Shown here piece by piece: positions 8,373 through 17,998 of a DNA stretch of 64,000 nucleotides (its first letter is position 1; the number at the start of each line of letters is the position of its first letter). Made by a program: the position numbers and the translations under genes. The notes under the pieces are model-generated. The model was not told the DNA's origin and did not search any database. It saw only the letters and a program-made list of their open reading frames with translations. Origin of the DNA: Syntrophobacterales bacterium (lineage in GTDB: Bacteria > Desulfobacterota > Syntrophorhabdia > Syntrophorhabdales > Syntrophorhabdaceae); assembly GCA_031274925.1 (NCBI GenBank), contig JAISPL010000014.1, positions 27,079 through 91,078 of the forward strand, given 5' to 3'.

Positions 8373-8728
8373 CTATTATAATGTTAAAATATATTTTGGG
8401 AAAAGTAAATGAAAATCAATCCCATTTGGAAGTCAGGAGAAATGGGCGTCTCCTTAATTATTTATAAAAGATTCCGGTTTGCCGGATTGAACCAGTTTTT
8501 TGCTTAAGGATATTAGGATGAGATAAAAGGCGCTTGTCGAGCCCGTGCATACGGATGTCAACCCAAAACAGAACTTGCAGAAAAAAGGGGAGGGTACATA
8601 AGGGTCTAAGGGGTCCAGAAGATCTGGGCGGTCATACCTCTTGGAGGAAATGACAAGGTACGTGCGTGATATATGTCAAAAGATAAGTTTTGACAACAGA
8701 CCGCGCGGTGTGATAAAAATACCAAGAT
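8373..8728. other. Divergent intergenic region between metal operon and cysS
   Basis: This is 356 bp without a gene. The part near 8375-8440 is AT-rich and is the expected site for the metal-operon promoter and a Fur/Zur-type operator, but I cannot point to a convincing dyad. Nothing else was recognised. Confidence 0.4.
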
Positions 8729-10192
8729 ATGTCTATAAAACTGTACAATACATTTACCGGAGCGAAGGAGGAATTTAAGCCTCTAAATGCGGGTCAGGTG
8801 AAACTTTATGTCTGCGGAGTGACCGTCTATGATCATTGTCATATAGGCCACGCGCGAAGTGCCATTGTGTTTGACGTGATCCACCGGCACTTGAAAACCA
8901 GAGGCTTTGATGTTGTCTTCGCGAAAAATTTTACCGATATTGACGACAAGATACTCAGAAAAGCGAATACAGAGGGCATTCCCTGGAAGGAAGTCGGTGA
9001 AAAGTATATAGGGTCGTATAAAGAGGACATGAAGGACTTGAACATACTGCCCCCTACGTTTGAACCGAAGGCAACGGACCACATTGATGACATGATACGT
9101 CTTGTGGAGAGCCTTCTCGAGAAAGGCCATGCATACCGAGTTGATGACGATGTCTATTTTTCGGTGAACAGTTTTCCCGGCTATGGCAGATTGTCCAACC
9201 GGAGCCTCGACGAGATGATGGCGGGAGCAAGGGTTGATGTCGATGAGAGAAAAAAGAATCCTCTTGATTTTGCCTTGTGGAAAGGTTCAAAGGAAGGAGA
9301 GCCTTTCTGGGATGCGCCCTTCGGCAAAGGGCGACCTGGCTGGCATATTGAATGCTCCGTGATGAGCGCGAAATATCTTGGCGTTCCTTTTGACATACAC
9401 GGGGGAGGCAAGGATCTGGTATTTCCGCACCACGAAAACGAGCGGGCCCAGAGCGAGGCAGCCGATGGCCGACGGTTTGTCAATTACTGGATTCATAATG
9501 GATTTGTCAACATAGAGAAAGAGAAGATGTCGAAATCTCTTGGAAATTTTCTGCTTATAAAAGATTTTCTGAAGGATTATCACCCGGAAGTCTTGAGGTT
9601 GTTCTTTCTTGCGACTCAGTACCGGAATCCGGTAGACTATACGGATAAATCAATAGAAGATACGAATAGTGCGCTTCAGAGGCTCTATTATACGCTGACG
9701 AGGACTTACGAGATGGAGAAAGACAGGGGTATTGCGGCGAAGCAATTTCCTGAGGTTGCCGATCTCGAAAAGAAATACTACGATGCTATGGACGACGATT
9801 TTAATACGGCCTTGGCCTTGACCTCCGTGTTTGAGTTGTCTAAGATGATTAACAGGATGCTTGATGAGCATGATGAAAGCGGCTATCCTTCCGCACTCTA
9901 CGCACGGGATACGCTTCTCTCTCTCGCACAGGGTATCGGGCTGTTGCACGACGATCTGACCGCATTTTCCGAGAAGGAAAAGACCAGGCATCTCGTCCTG
10001 GTGGACCTCAACGTGCCTGCTATTGAACGGATGATTGAGGAAAGGGTTCAGGCACGAAAGAATAAAGATTACACGAGGTCGGATGAAATCAGGGATTTAC
10101 TCGCCAGAAAAGGTGTGCTGCTAAATGACACACCAGCAGGCACCGACTGGAGAATCAAGAGCGTGGTCATGGCAAAAGGAGAGAACAGATGA
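8729..10192 (+). CDS. cysS: Cysteinyl-tRNA synthetase
   Basis: This 487-residue class I aminoacyl-tRNA synthetase charges tRNA-Cys. It has the HIGH motif in YDHCHIGHARSA, the KMSKS motif in EKMSKSLGNF, and the zinc-site residues expected for CysRS: an early YVCGVTVYD cysteine, WHIECSVM and FPHHENE. The length is normal. The ATG at 8729 follows a weak ribosome site. The next gene overlaps the stop by 4 bp, an unusual coupling of CysRS to a ferredoxin oxidoreductase subunit. Confidence 0.96.
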   Translation: MSIKLYNTFTGAKEEFKPLNAGQVKLYVCGVTVYDHCHIGHARSAIVFDVIHRHLKTRGFDVVFAKNFTDIDDKILRKANTEGIPWKEVGEKYIGSYKEDMKDLNILPPTFEPKATDHIDDMIRLVESLLEKGHAYRVDDDVYFSVNSFPGYGRLSNRSLDEMMAGARVDVDERKKNPLDFALWKGSKEGEPFWDAPFGKGRPGWHIECSVMSAKYLGVPFDIHGGGKDLVFPHHENERAQSEAADGRRFVNYWIHNGFVNIEKEKMSKSLGNFLLIKDFLKDYHPEVLRLFFLATQYRNPVDYTDKSIEDTNSALQRLYYTLTRTYEMEKDRGIAAKQFPEVADLEKKYYDAMDDDFNTALALTSVFELSKMINRMLDEHDESGYPSALYARDTLLSLAQGIGLLHDDLTAFSEKEKTRHLVLVDLNVPAIERMIEERVQARKNKDYTRSDEIRDLLARKGVLLNDTPAGTDWRIKSVVMAKGENR

Positions 10193-10737
10193 TAGAGGTG
10201 AGGTTTCATGGAAGGGGCGGCCAGGGAGCCGTGACTTCAGCAGAAATAATCGCGCAGGCAGCGATTGCGCAAGGTAAATTTGCCCAAGCGTTCCCGAGCT
10301 TCGGTCCTGAACGCAGAGGGGCGCCTGTCCTTGCCTTCCTGAGGGTTTCCGACAAACCAATCAGACTCAGATCCAGAGTTTACAAACCCGATGCGGTAAT
10401 TATCCTAGACTCTACATTGCTTGGGACAGTCAATCCCGCCGAGGGTCTGAAAGATGGTTTTGTCATCATAAACACCCACAAGCCTGCGGAGGATCTAATG
10501 ATGTCTTTTCCCGGGCACAATATTGCCTATGTAGATGCATCTAAGATTGCCAATGAAGAACTTGGAGTGCCTATTACAAACACTACCATGCTTGGGACGC
10601 TCGTAAAAGTAACGAATGTGGTGGATTTAAAGGCCCTCGAAGAGCCTGTAAGAAACCGGTTCGGTATAAACGCTCAGAAAAACATCAATGCCTATACCAG
10701 GGCATACAATGAGACGGTGGTTTTGAAGGCGGGTTGA
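10189..10737 (+). CDS. porC: 2-oxoacid:ferredoxin oxidoreductase gamma subunit (PorC-like), orphan
   Basis: This 182-residue protein begins MIEVRFHGRGGQGAVTSAEI, the signature of the gamma domain of pyruvate/2-oxoacid:ferredoxin oxidoreductases. It continues with QAFPSFGPERRGAPVLAFLR, also typical. The gamma subunit helps bind CoA and shape the TPP active site in the four-subunit enzyme. The expected delta, alpha and beta genes do not follow: the next 460 bp hold no gene. Its partners must therefore be encoded elsewhere, or the operon has been truncated. The start overlaps the cysS stop (ATGA), so it is translationally coupled to cysS. The family is secure, but the 2-oxoacid substrate is not determined. 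Confidence 0.85.
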   Translation: MIEVRFHGRGGQGAVTSAEIIAQAAIAQGKFAQAFPSFGPERRGAPVLAFLRVSDKPIRLRSRVYKPDAVIILDSTLLGTVNPAEGLKDGFVIINTHKPAEDLMMSFPGHNIAYVDASKIANEELGVPITNTTMLGTLVKVTNVVDLKALEEPVRNRFGINAQKNINAYTRAYNETVVLKAG

Positions 10738-11197
10738 GTATATCCAGGCCACCGAAAAGAACGTCGGTAAGCGGTCGGCCGAACGAATGAATATGAGTTT
10801 CGTATAGTACGTGTATTTCTGGCAATATAGTCCAATGCGCTGAAGCCTGATATCTACCCATAGACTACGGAACGAGATCAAAATTCTATGCTAGTTCCTC
10901 CTAATTCACGAGTCTTGCCGTAATACTTGGAACCGTTATAGACTGGTCGCTTGACCCCGATGTCCGGTCCTTACGAGATTGCCAACCGCGCTTTCCTCTC
11001 TTTTTAGCGGGGGTATCTGCATAAGTTCCCGTAAAATGGTCTTGGTTTGCTTGAATCCCTCTTTGGCTGTGGGGGCACGAGGCCCGAAAGGTCCTTTTGA
11101 TTTCTTATGACGCGGCAGGGAATGAATTCTCGCCGCCTCGCCATTACTAACTTTTTCTCATAGAAAAACTTTATCGCATGTTATGATGCAATACAAT
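10738..11197. other. 460-bp region without recognised gene
   Basis: No credible coding frame or RNA was found between porC and the convergent Mla lipoprotein gene. A stretch on the minus strand (about 10960-11140) is open and basic but has no start codon. It could be a transposase or phage relic. I could not assign it. Confidence 0.4.
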
Positions 11198-11863
11198 TCA
11201 TTTACTCAGACGATGTATGGATGCGTAGATATCCCGCATGATCTCATCCGATAGTCTCTTCATTGAAGCCGACATACCTTGCGTAAGAGAAACCGGTGTC
11301 TGCTCTTTAATGGGTTCCTCGTGGCGGTACTTTTTTTGGAAGATGAGCCTCTTGGTGATCTCTGTCTGCGTGGTGTCAATTAGTGCTACATTGAGACAGA
11401 GCACGGCCCTCCCTTCTCTCTGTTCATCAACCTCGAGAAACTCCTCCACCCCACCTTCAAGGACAAATCTTGTGCTTTCCGACTCACGATAGGAAAAGAC
11501 CCCGGCGAACATGCCCGAGTTTCTAAGGTCGCGTACGAAATGGTCGGTAACCATATCTCCCGGCATGACCCTCCAGCGATGGTAATCGTAGGAAGCAAGC
11601 TTGTAGGGCTCTGGTCTGTATGTCATGGACTGGTTGTTGTACGCCTGTGCTGCGGAAAACCGCTCAATCCTTATGGTGTACGGGAGCGGTGTACCGTTGT
11701 TGTATACTGCTGGCGGTGCGTACTCAATGGCATACTGCTCTGTGAGCTGCGGAGGCTTGTTTCCAGGGAGGCAGCCGAAGAGGCAGAGGATACCCAGAAA
11801 AAGAATTTGTGCCAGCACTGGGGCCACACGGCGGTTTGCTTTTGTCATATGATAGTTCCTCAT
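11198..11863 (-). CDS. ABC-transport auxiliary lipoprotein (PqiC/DUF330-like) of the Mla operon
   Basis: This 221-residue protein has a lipoprotein signal with LCLFGC as lipobox (Cys near residue 30), followed by an ABC_trans_aux-type domain (YTIRIERFSAAQAYNNQSM, then RWRVMPGDMVTDHFVRDLRNSGMF). Such lipoproteins accompany MCE transporters and are thought to sit at the outer membrane, linking the periplasmic MCE assembly to it. The start overlaps mlaD by 4 bp. It is the last gene of the mlaE-mlaF-mlaD-lipoprotein operon. Either the first Met or the Met at residue 6 could be the start. Confidence 0.78.
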   Translation of the reverse strand: MRNYHMTKANRRVAPVLAQILFLGILCLFGCLPGNKPPQLTEQYAIEYAPPAVYNNGTPLPYTIRIERFSAAQAYNNQSMTYRPEPYKLASYDYHRWRVMPGDMVTDHFVRDLRNSGMFAGVFSYRESESTRFVLEGGVEEFLEVDEQREGRAVLCLNVALIDTTQTEITKRLIFQKKYRHEEPIKEQTPVSLTQGMSASMKRLSDEIMRDIYASIHRLSK

Positions 11864-12792
11864 CGTGGTCTCCCAGATGAATTTGGCGGTGAGCTGAAGA
11901 TAAGCTCTGAGGGGTTCGCTTTTAGCCTTTCCAGGAGACTGTCAAGGGTCTCAGAAGAGTTGCGAAGATTTTCCATGGTAATCTGTGCTTCCGTTGCGAC
12001 TGCGTGTGTCTTTTTCGTAATATTATCAAGGAACAGGTTGGTTCTTTTGGTTGTTTCAATCAAATCAATGGAATCAAGCTGCGTCTTGACGTTCCCTACG
12101 ACCGCCCTTGCGTCTCTTACCGTCTCTCTTGCTTCAGAGATAACATCCTCCACCGCGCCGTCCTGTATTGCTTTGTTGATCTTGGAGGCCGAGCCGGCTA
12201 GATTGGTTGTAACTGTTTCGAGGTTGAGGATGATCCTTTTTGCGGAGGCTCCCCCGATAACTGTCTCCAGCGATTTGGTAGTGTTTACCAATTGGCTCGA
12301 AATGGCTTCAAAGTCAACTTTCTTGATCTTACCGACAATTTCATTTATGCCGGACGAAATCTGTTGTATATCGGACGGATGGGAGGGTATTACCGGGTAT
12401 TGGGTCGGAAATGTGATCCTTGGTGCCATGGTGACCTCCTCAACCCGTCTCTGGTCCAGGTCGACAAAAACTATGCCTGTGATGCCAGCCATTTGAAGTT
12501 TGGCCACAGTATCCCGCATTACGTCACCTTTGAAGTCGATTTTCATAACCACCTCAATAAGCCTGTAATCAGGCGCTACCGCAATCCTTTCAACTCTTCC
12601 CACGTCGACCCCGCGGTACTTGACAATTGAATCGACCTGTAATCCCTGAACCGATTCGTCGAAATAAGTGACGAAGGAAGCACCTTTCTTGAAGTACTTG
12701 GCTGTACTTACCCATACAATCGCCGCAGACCCCAGAAGGATTCCGATGATCACGAAAAGGCCGACGGTAAAATATGTCTGTCTTTTAAGCAT
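11860..12792 (-). CDS. mlaD: MCE-domain phospholipid transport protein (MlaD-like)
   Basis: This 310-residue protein has one N-terminal membrane anchor (about residues 8-28) and then a single MCE domain with the motif SVQGLQVDSIVKYRGVDVGRVERI. A long helical C-terminal region is probably a coiled coil. MlaD hexamers form a ring on the periplasmic side of the MlaEF transporter and carry phospholipids between the membranes. The C-terminal helical extension exceeds that of E. coli MlaD (about 183 residues) and resembles longer MCE proteins that build needle-like tunnels. It lies 25 bp after the ATPase gene and is coupled to the lipoprotein gene. Confidence 0.88.
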   Translation of the reverse strand: MLKRQTYFTVGLFVIIGILLGSAAIVWVSTAKYFKKGASFVTYFDESVQGLQVDSIVKYRGVDVGRVERIAVAPDYRLIEVVMKIDFKGDVMRDTVAKLQMAGITGIVFVDLDQRRVEEVTMAPRITFPTQYPVIPSHPSDIQQISSGINEIVGKIKKVDFEAISSQLVNTTKSLETVIGGASAKRIILNLETVTTNLAGSASKINKAIQDGAVEDVISEARETVRDARAVVGNVKTQLDSIDLIETTKRTNLFLDNITKKTHAVATEAQITMENLRNSSETLDSLLERLKANPSELIFSSPPNSSGRPR

Positions 12793-12817
12793 GGTATAAC
12801 CTTTCGCCTCCGTTACA

Positions 12818-13585
12818 TTACGCCGACTGTCGGTTAAAGAAATTTTTTACCATAGGATCGGTTGACTTCTCCTTGAGTTCCAATGGATTACCCACGGCGA
12901 TAACACCTTTTTTACTCTTATCGAGCATGACGATCCTCTGGGCCACGGCGAAGATTGATTGCAACTCATGGGTGACGATCACCATTGTCGTTCCCATACC
13001 CCGATTCAGACTTTTTATGAGGTTATCAATTCCTGCCGCAGTAATCGGATCCAAACCTGCCGAAGGCTCATCAAAAAAGAGAATACGAGGGTCCATCGCC
13101 ATGGCTCTTGCAATACCGGCCCTCTTCTGCATACCTCCAGAGAGTTCGGCCGGGAAGTGGTTTTCATATCCCGCCAAACCGACCATGCCTAGTTTCATCT
13201 TTGTGATAAGCTCTATCGTCTCAGCCGAAAGGTCAGTAAAGGTTGCAAGAGAAAGAGAGATGTTTTCGGCTATTGTCATTGAGCCGAAAAGGGCGCTTGA
13301 TTGAAAGAGCATGCCGATTTCCTTCCGCAAGTCTTTTAACTTATCATAGGTCGCTGTAGTAATGTCAATACCGTTAATCACGACCCTGCCTCCGGAAGGT
13401 TTTGACAAGCCTATTATGTGTTTCAGCAGGGTCGATTTGCCGCACCCGCTACCGCCTGCAATGATAAGAATCTCCCCTCTGTGTACCTGGAGGCTTACAT
13501 TATCGAGAATAGTATTCTCTCCGTAGCGAACCGTGAGCCCTTCTACCGATATGACGATGTCGCTATCACTGTTCATAGTATGCAT
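12818..13585 (-). CDS. mlaF: Phospholipid ABC transporter ATP-binding protein (MlaF-like)
   Basis: This 255-residue ABC ATPase has Walker A GGSGCGKST, signature LSGGMQKR, Walker B ILFFDEPSAGLD and switch His in VTHELQS. LSGGMQKRAGIARA and EPSAGLDPITA are characteristic of MCE-type (Mla/Ttg2A) ATPases. It drives lipid movement with MlaE and MlaD. The start may be the first Met or the fourth (MNSDSD). The gene is 22 bp downstream of mlaE and 25 bp upstream of mlaD. Confidence 0.92.
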   Translation of the reverse strand: MHTMNSDSDIVISVEGLTVRYGENTILDNVSLQVHRGEILIIAGGSGCGKSTLLKHIIGLSKPSGGRVVINGIDITTATYDKLKDLRKEIGMLFQSSALFGSMTIAENISLSLATFTDLSAETIELITKMKLGMVGLAGYENHFPAELSGGMQKRAGIARAMAMDPRILFFDEPSAGLDPITAAGIDNLIKSLNRGMGTTMVIVTHELQSIFAVAQRIVMLDKSKKGVIAVGNPLELKEKSTDPMVKNFFNRQSA

Positions 13586-13607
13586 ATATCATTTTCACTT
13601 TAGCGCC

Positions 13608-14762
13608 TCATCGTATGTAATTGAGTATTATGGCAAACATTGAGTCTGTCACAATGATCAGAAACAGGGACGAAACAACGGCGGAGGTGGTCGCATTTCC
13701 GACGGCCTCTGCACTGCCCCTTACCTCAAAACCCCTCTGGCAGCCGATGCCAGCAATCAATATGGCGAACACGATGGACTTTACCGTTCCAGCCACTATG
13801 TCGAAGCTATCGAATGATTTTGCCGTCTGATGCAGGTAAGTATAAGGGGTGATCTCCAATCCCAGGACTCCCACGAGCAGGCCGCCGAATATTGCGAAAA
13901 GGTCGGAGAAGAGAGTGAGGATCGGAACAACGATCATGGCAGCAAAGACCTTTGGTATGGCGAGGAATCTCACGGGATCAAACCCCATGATCACCAGTGC
14001 GTCGACCTCCTCGTTTACTTTCATTGTGCCGATCTCGGCGGCAAACGCAGAACCAGATCTTCCCGCTACAAGGATTGAAGTTATAATGGGGCCCAACTCC
14101 CTGACCATGGCAAGGCCGACGAGGGATGCGACGTATATGTTTGCACCGAACTGTTTGAGTTGAAGGGAGGACATGAAGGCCATGATAAGGCCCAGGAGAA
14201 AACTAATGAGACCTAAAATGGGAAGACAGTCAACGCCGGCTTTCTTCATATAGTTCAGTACGGCCCCCCACCTGACAGTGGACGGTCTCAAGAGAGAAGT
14301 AAATATCTCGGAGATGAGCGTCCCGAAAAATGTGATGGACCTCGCAATATCTCCGAGAATGTCAAGGCTTCTCTCTCCTACCTGTTCCAGCAGAAGCATG
14401 CGTTTCTCAGGAAGATTGAGAGGAGGGGCGGTAAGCGCTTGCCTGTTGACAAGTTTCAGAATATTCCGCGCCTTCTCGGACATCTGCTCTATGGAAAAAG
14501 GAATCGCCTTTTGCGCCGCATCATCCTCAATTCTTAAGAGGAGAAGGGCTCCGGCGCTGTCCATGTATTCAATCCCCGCAAGGTCTACAATAACCCTGGT
14601 CGGCAGGAATTCATCAAAGACAGACAGAATCTGGGGCATCATTGTATCAATGCTTTCCAAGGTCATGGAACCCGATATGCTGAGTGTTATGGGACCTCGC
14701 TTATCTCCTTTGATGGAAAGATTATGGTTTCGTGCCATGCCTTGCATACCGGATTTGGACAA
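13608..14762 (-). CDS. mlaE: MlaE-type permease with N-terminal STAS domain
   Basis: This 384-residue protein has about 110 N-terminal residues resembling a STAS (sulfate transporter/anti-sigma antagonist) domain (LDRVIVDLAGIEYMDSAGAL-like core, seen here as VDLAGIEYMDSAGALLLL). A MlaE permease domain follows, with signatures GLAMVRELGPIITSILVAGR and ALVIMGFDPVRFLAIPK. In E. coli the STAS protein MlaB is separate and binds MlaF, so here MlaB and MlaE are fused. The TTG at 14762 has AAGGGG upstream. The ATG at 14738 is the alternative start. This is the first gene of the operon. Confidence 0.88.
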   Translation of the reverse strand: MSKSGMQGMARNHNLSIKGDKRGPITLSISGSMTLESIDTMMPQILSVFDEFLPTRVIVDLAGIEYMDSAGALLLLRIEDDAAQKAIPFSIEQMSEKARNILKLVNRQALTAPPLNLPEKRMLLLEQVGERSLDILGDIARSITFFGTLISEIFTSLLRPSTVRWGAVLNYMKKAGVDCLPILGLISFLLGLIMAFMSSLQLKQFGANIYVASLVGLAMVRELGPIITSILVAGRSGSAFAAEIGTMKVNEEVDALVIMGFDPVRFLAIPKVFAAMIVVPILTLFSDLFAIFGGLLVGVLGLEITPYTYLHQTAKSFDSFDIVAGTVKSIVFAILIAGIGCQRGFEVRGSAEAVGNATTSAVVSSLFLIIVTDSMFAIILNYIR

Positions 14763-14902
14763 ACGTGTTAGCCCCTTGACAGGGATCTGCTAATCGCCCT
14801 CTATAGGACCCTTTATATATAGGATATATCATAACAGGGTCCATGGAAAAAGTAACGAAAAAATACACTCCCGTAACACGCCGGAGAAGCATGAAGGTGG
14901 AA

Positions 14903-16255
14903 TTACTGTTCTCTCGCGATACCGTACTTCTTCATTTTGTAGCGAAGCATTCTCTCGCTTATGCCGAGTTGCGATGCTGCTTTGATTTGGACCCACTCAT
15001 TGAGCGTGAGGGCGTCTATAAGCATGCTTTTCTCGAGGGACTCCACTACTTCGTTCATGCTGCCTTTTATGGGAGCCTGGATTTTTCCCGAAACCGACGG
15101 AAGATCCTCAATGGAGATGTAATCGCCCCTCGTAAGGACTATTGCGCGTTCCACTATATTCTCGAGCTCCCTGACGTTTCCGGGATAATCATATTTGAGT
15201 AGTATATCCCTCGCCTCCCTCGTTACCCCTCGGATGTTCCGTTTATGTTTGTCGTTAAATTTCTTTGTGAAGTATTCGATGAGAAGAGGAATATCCTCCT
15301 TTCTATCCCTAAGGGGAGGCACAAGGATGCGTACTACATTCAACCTGTAATATAGATCTTCCCTAAAAGCCCCTTTTCCGACTTCCTCTTCAAGGCGCTT
15401 ATTCGTGGCAGTGATGATCCTTGCGTCCACCTGTATCGTATGGAGTCCGCCAAGTCTTTCGATCTCTCTCTCCTGTATAACCCTCAGTAGTTTTGATTGA
15501 AGGATAGGGGGGATATCCCCGATTTCATCCAAAAAGATCGTCCCTTTATTAGCCAGTTCGAATTTTCCTATCTTTCTTTGATATGCTCCGGTAAACGCTC
15601 CCCTTTCGTACCCGAACAACTCGCTTTCAAGGAGAGTCTCCGGTATTGCCGCGCAGTTGACCTTGACAAGGGGGGCACTCTTCCTTCCACTTAGCTCGTG
15701 GATAAGGTTTACCACCACTTCCTTGCCGACACCGCTTTCACCCTCTATAATACAAGTGGAATCCGTTCGGGCGACCCTTACGATGAGACTTGCCACTTCA
15801 TGCATCTTTTCGCCAGAGTATATGAAAGATTCAGATTTGAAGCGATCCTTCAGGGTCTCCTTCAGGACTCTGTTTTCACGTACCAGATGGGTCTTCTCTT
15901 CTATGCGTTTGATCTTGAAAAGAAGATCATCAAGCTCAATCGGTTTTGTCAGGTACTCCGAGGCTCCTGTTTTCAAAGCCTCTACGGCATTCTCGATACT
16001 GCCGAAGGCAGTGATCATGACCACCTCAACATCAGGATTTATTTCCTTCATTCTCTTGAGGAGAGAAAGTCCGTCGGTATCGGGCAGTTTATAGTCAAGC
16101 AGGGCTATTTCGATAGGAATATCCTTGAATGTGTTAATGGCTGTGGCTCCGTCGGGTGCTTCGTAGACCGAATATCCCTCCTTTCTCAGGAGGCCGGCGA
16201 GGAGCGATCTTTGAGTCTCTTCGTCTTCGACTATAAGTATACTTAATTTATCCAT
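14903..16255 (-). CDS. Sigma-54-dependent response regulator (NtrC/ZraR type)
   Basis: This 450-residue protein has a receiver domain (residues 3-115; acidic pair EDEE, phosphoacceptor Asp in LLDYKLPDTDG, conserved T in MITAFGS). An AAA+ sigma-54 activation domain follows (Walker A EGESGVGKE, GAFTGA loop for sigma-54 contact, GTIFLDEIGDIPP). A C-terminal Fis-type helix-turn-helix includes AASQLGISERMLRYKMKKYG. On phosphorylation it would activate sigma-54 promoters. The histidine kinase gene lies 123 bp upstream and a CpxP-like gene precedes that. Target genes are not visible in the window. Confidence 0.93.
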   Translation of the reverse strand: MDKLSILIVEDEETQRSLLAGLLRKEGYSVYEAPDGATAINTFKDIPIEIALLDYKLPDTDGLSLLKRMKEINPDVEVVMITAFGSIENAVEALKTGASEYLTKPIELDDLLFKIKRIEEKTHLVRENRVLKETLKDRFKSESFIYSGEKMHEVASLIVRVARTDSTCIIEGESGVGKEVVVNLIHELSGRKSAPLVKVNCAAIPETLLESELFGYERGAFTGAYQRKIGKFELANKGTIFLDEIGDIPPILQSKLLRVIQEREIERLGGLHTIQVDARIITATNKRLEEEVGKGAFREDLYYRLNVVRILVPPLRDRKEDIPLLIEYFTKKFNDKHKRNIRGVTREARDILLKYDYPGNVRELENIVERAIVLTRGDYISIEDLPSVSGKIQAPIKGSMNEVVESLEKSMLIDALTLNEWVQIKAASQLGISERMLRYKMKKYGIAREQ

Positions 16256-16378
16256 TGATCTCCCTCAGTGATTGCCCCATTTCAATTGGACGATTTATCA
16301 TTTTACGGCAAAGTCGCTTCATTGTCCAGCCTGACCTTACGGCGCTTAAGCTGGATAGGTAGAATTGCAGCCTCCGGG

Positions 16379-17998
16379 CTACTTTTGAATCCCTTCCGGC
16401 ATGGCCTCTCTGCGCGGTGTGGCAGAATCACCCGAAGGTGTGTGGGAGAGGGGAAGGGTGACTACGAAGGTGGCGCCGCTTCCTTCTTCGCTTATGGCCT
16501 TTATGTCGCCCCCGTGATCCTTGATGATCATATATGATATTGGAAGGCCTAGGCCCATCCCCTTATCCTTAGTGGTATAATAGTACTCAAATATGGAACG
16601 GAGATCTTCGGCCTTGATCCCCGGCCCCGAATCTTTTATGGTGAGGTCAATAACTTTGCCTTTTATATCGGCGGACAGTTCGATCTTTCCATTACTCCTG
16701 ATTGCCTCTATGCCATTCAGGATAAGATTGTAAAGGGCCTGCTTCAACCGTTCTTTCTGACATTCGAGGGTGGTGGCGGGATTTATCCCGTTGATAAGCT
16801 GAATGTTCTGGGTGCGGGCCTTCTCCGAAATCATCGCAATCAATTCTTCGACGATGGTATGAAGATTTTCCTGAACAAACGGAACGTGAGACCTGGTGGA
16901 GAGAAGAAAGTCTTCAACGATTCTGTCTACCCGCAGAAGCTCTCCCCTCATAATATCGATAAACCTGTAATATTCTTCCTTGTCTTTTTCAGGGGTGAAC
17001 TCTCTCTTCAACCTTTGTGCCGATATGCTGATGGCGTTAAGTGGGTTCCTTATCTCGTGGGCCATTCCTGACGCGACTCTGCCCAGCGAGACAAGCCTTT
17101 CTTTCAATTCCATCTCTTTCTGGATCTTTTTCATTTTCTTGGCGTGTTTTCGCTCCAGAAGAAATATAGCGTATGTGCTTGCCGCACCTGAAAAGGCGAG
17201 AAGGAGAAGCATGACGACAAAACTGATAGCGGTCTTCTTAAGGGTGTCTTCGGCCGGTTCTCTCGATATCAGGACCTCAACGGTTGCTCCCGGGAAGAAC
17301 TTCGAGTCGAGCGGTTTGCGCAGTACAAAAACCCTGCCTTTCCTTTGGCCGACCGTAATATAAGGCGTTCCGGCAGGATCGTATATTGTGGTTCCTACGA
17401 TGTTGAAACTCTTCTCTTCTTTCTCCACTATATCCTTCACAATTGACTTTTGCCTGAAGTGTTTCAACTCACTTTCTTCAAGGGCAAGGAATATAATGAT
17501 GTCTTTTATTCTGAATCCCATGAGAAGAGAGTTTTCCTTGCTGGTGGGCATCCTAACCACCGTTGCCTCCTTGCCTGAAAGGAGTCTACTTTTAAACGCA
17601 TGAGGCGCTGTGACCGAGCCTTTCTTAAAGACTATTCTCCCTTGATAATCGGTCACAAGAAGGTTGGGAAAAGGGATCTGCCGAAGTTGCTGTGGTGAAG
17701 AATCGGGCATACTGTGGATTAGTGTGTAAATATCTTCAGCTATCGCTTCGTCATAAGCCATGAGATTTACGATATTGGGTGTTATCAGGGCGGGTGACTT
17801 TCCCAGAAGCTCAAGGTATTCGAGGTTTATATCAATCTCCCGCTTCACGTGTTTTAAGAGTATTTCACCTTCACCTATCAAGAGGTCCTTGATGTTTGTC
17901 TGAGTCACTCTTATCTGCATGTAGCCGGTGATGGCAATATGGAGGAACAGAATGGAAAAGAGCAAGGATTGATAGACGATGGTGCGTTTATCTTCCAT
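16379..17998 (-). CDS. Membrane sensor histidine kinase (ZraS/AtoS-like)
   Basis: This 539-residue protein has a first membrane segment (residues 10-28), a periplasmic sensing region of about 220 residues and a second membrane segment near residue 265. A linker helix leads to a HisKA domain (H-box GMAHEIRNPLNAIS) and an ATPase domain (N-box ALYNLILNGIEAI, G1 DSGPGIKA, G2 GMGLGLPIS). The H-box context is typical of NtrB/ZraS/AtoS kinases that pair with sigma-54 regulators. It overlaps the CpxP-like gene upstream by 11 bp and is followed by the response regulator. The periplasmic region has no motif I can name. Confidence 0.92.
   Translation of the reverse strand: MEDKRTIVYQSLLFSILFLHIAITGYMQIRVTQTNIKDLLIGEGEILLKHVKREIDINLEYLELLGKSPALITPNIVNLMAYDEAIAEDIYTLIHSMPDSSPQQLRQIPFPNLLVTDYQGRIVFKKGSVTAPHAFKSRLLSGKEATVVRMPTSKENSLLMGFRIKDIIIFLALEESELKHFRQKSIVKDIVEKEEKSFNIVGTTIYDPAGTPYITVGQRKGRVFVLRKPLDSKFFPGATVEVLISREPAEDTLKKTAISFVVMLLLLAFSGAASTYAIFLLERKHAKKMKKIQKEMELKERLVSLGRVASGMAHEIRNPLNAISISAQRLKREFTPEKDKEEYYRFIDIMRGELLRVDRIVEDFLLSTRSHVPFVQENLHTIVEELIAMISEKARTQNIQLINGINPATTLECQKERLKQALYNLILNGIEAIRSNGKIELSADIKGKVIDLTIKDSGPGIKAEDLRSIFEYYYTTKDKGMGLGLPISYMIIKDHGGDIKAISEEGSGATFVVTLPLSHTPSGDSATPRREAMPEGIQK

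Noticed and set aside
10960..11140. Basic open stretch on the minus strand after porC
   Set aside because: It lacks a start codon and any family motif that I can name; a transposase relic is possible but unsupported.
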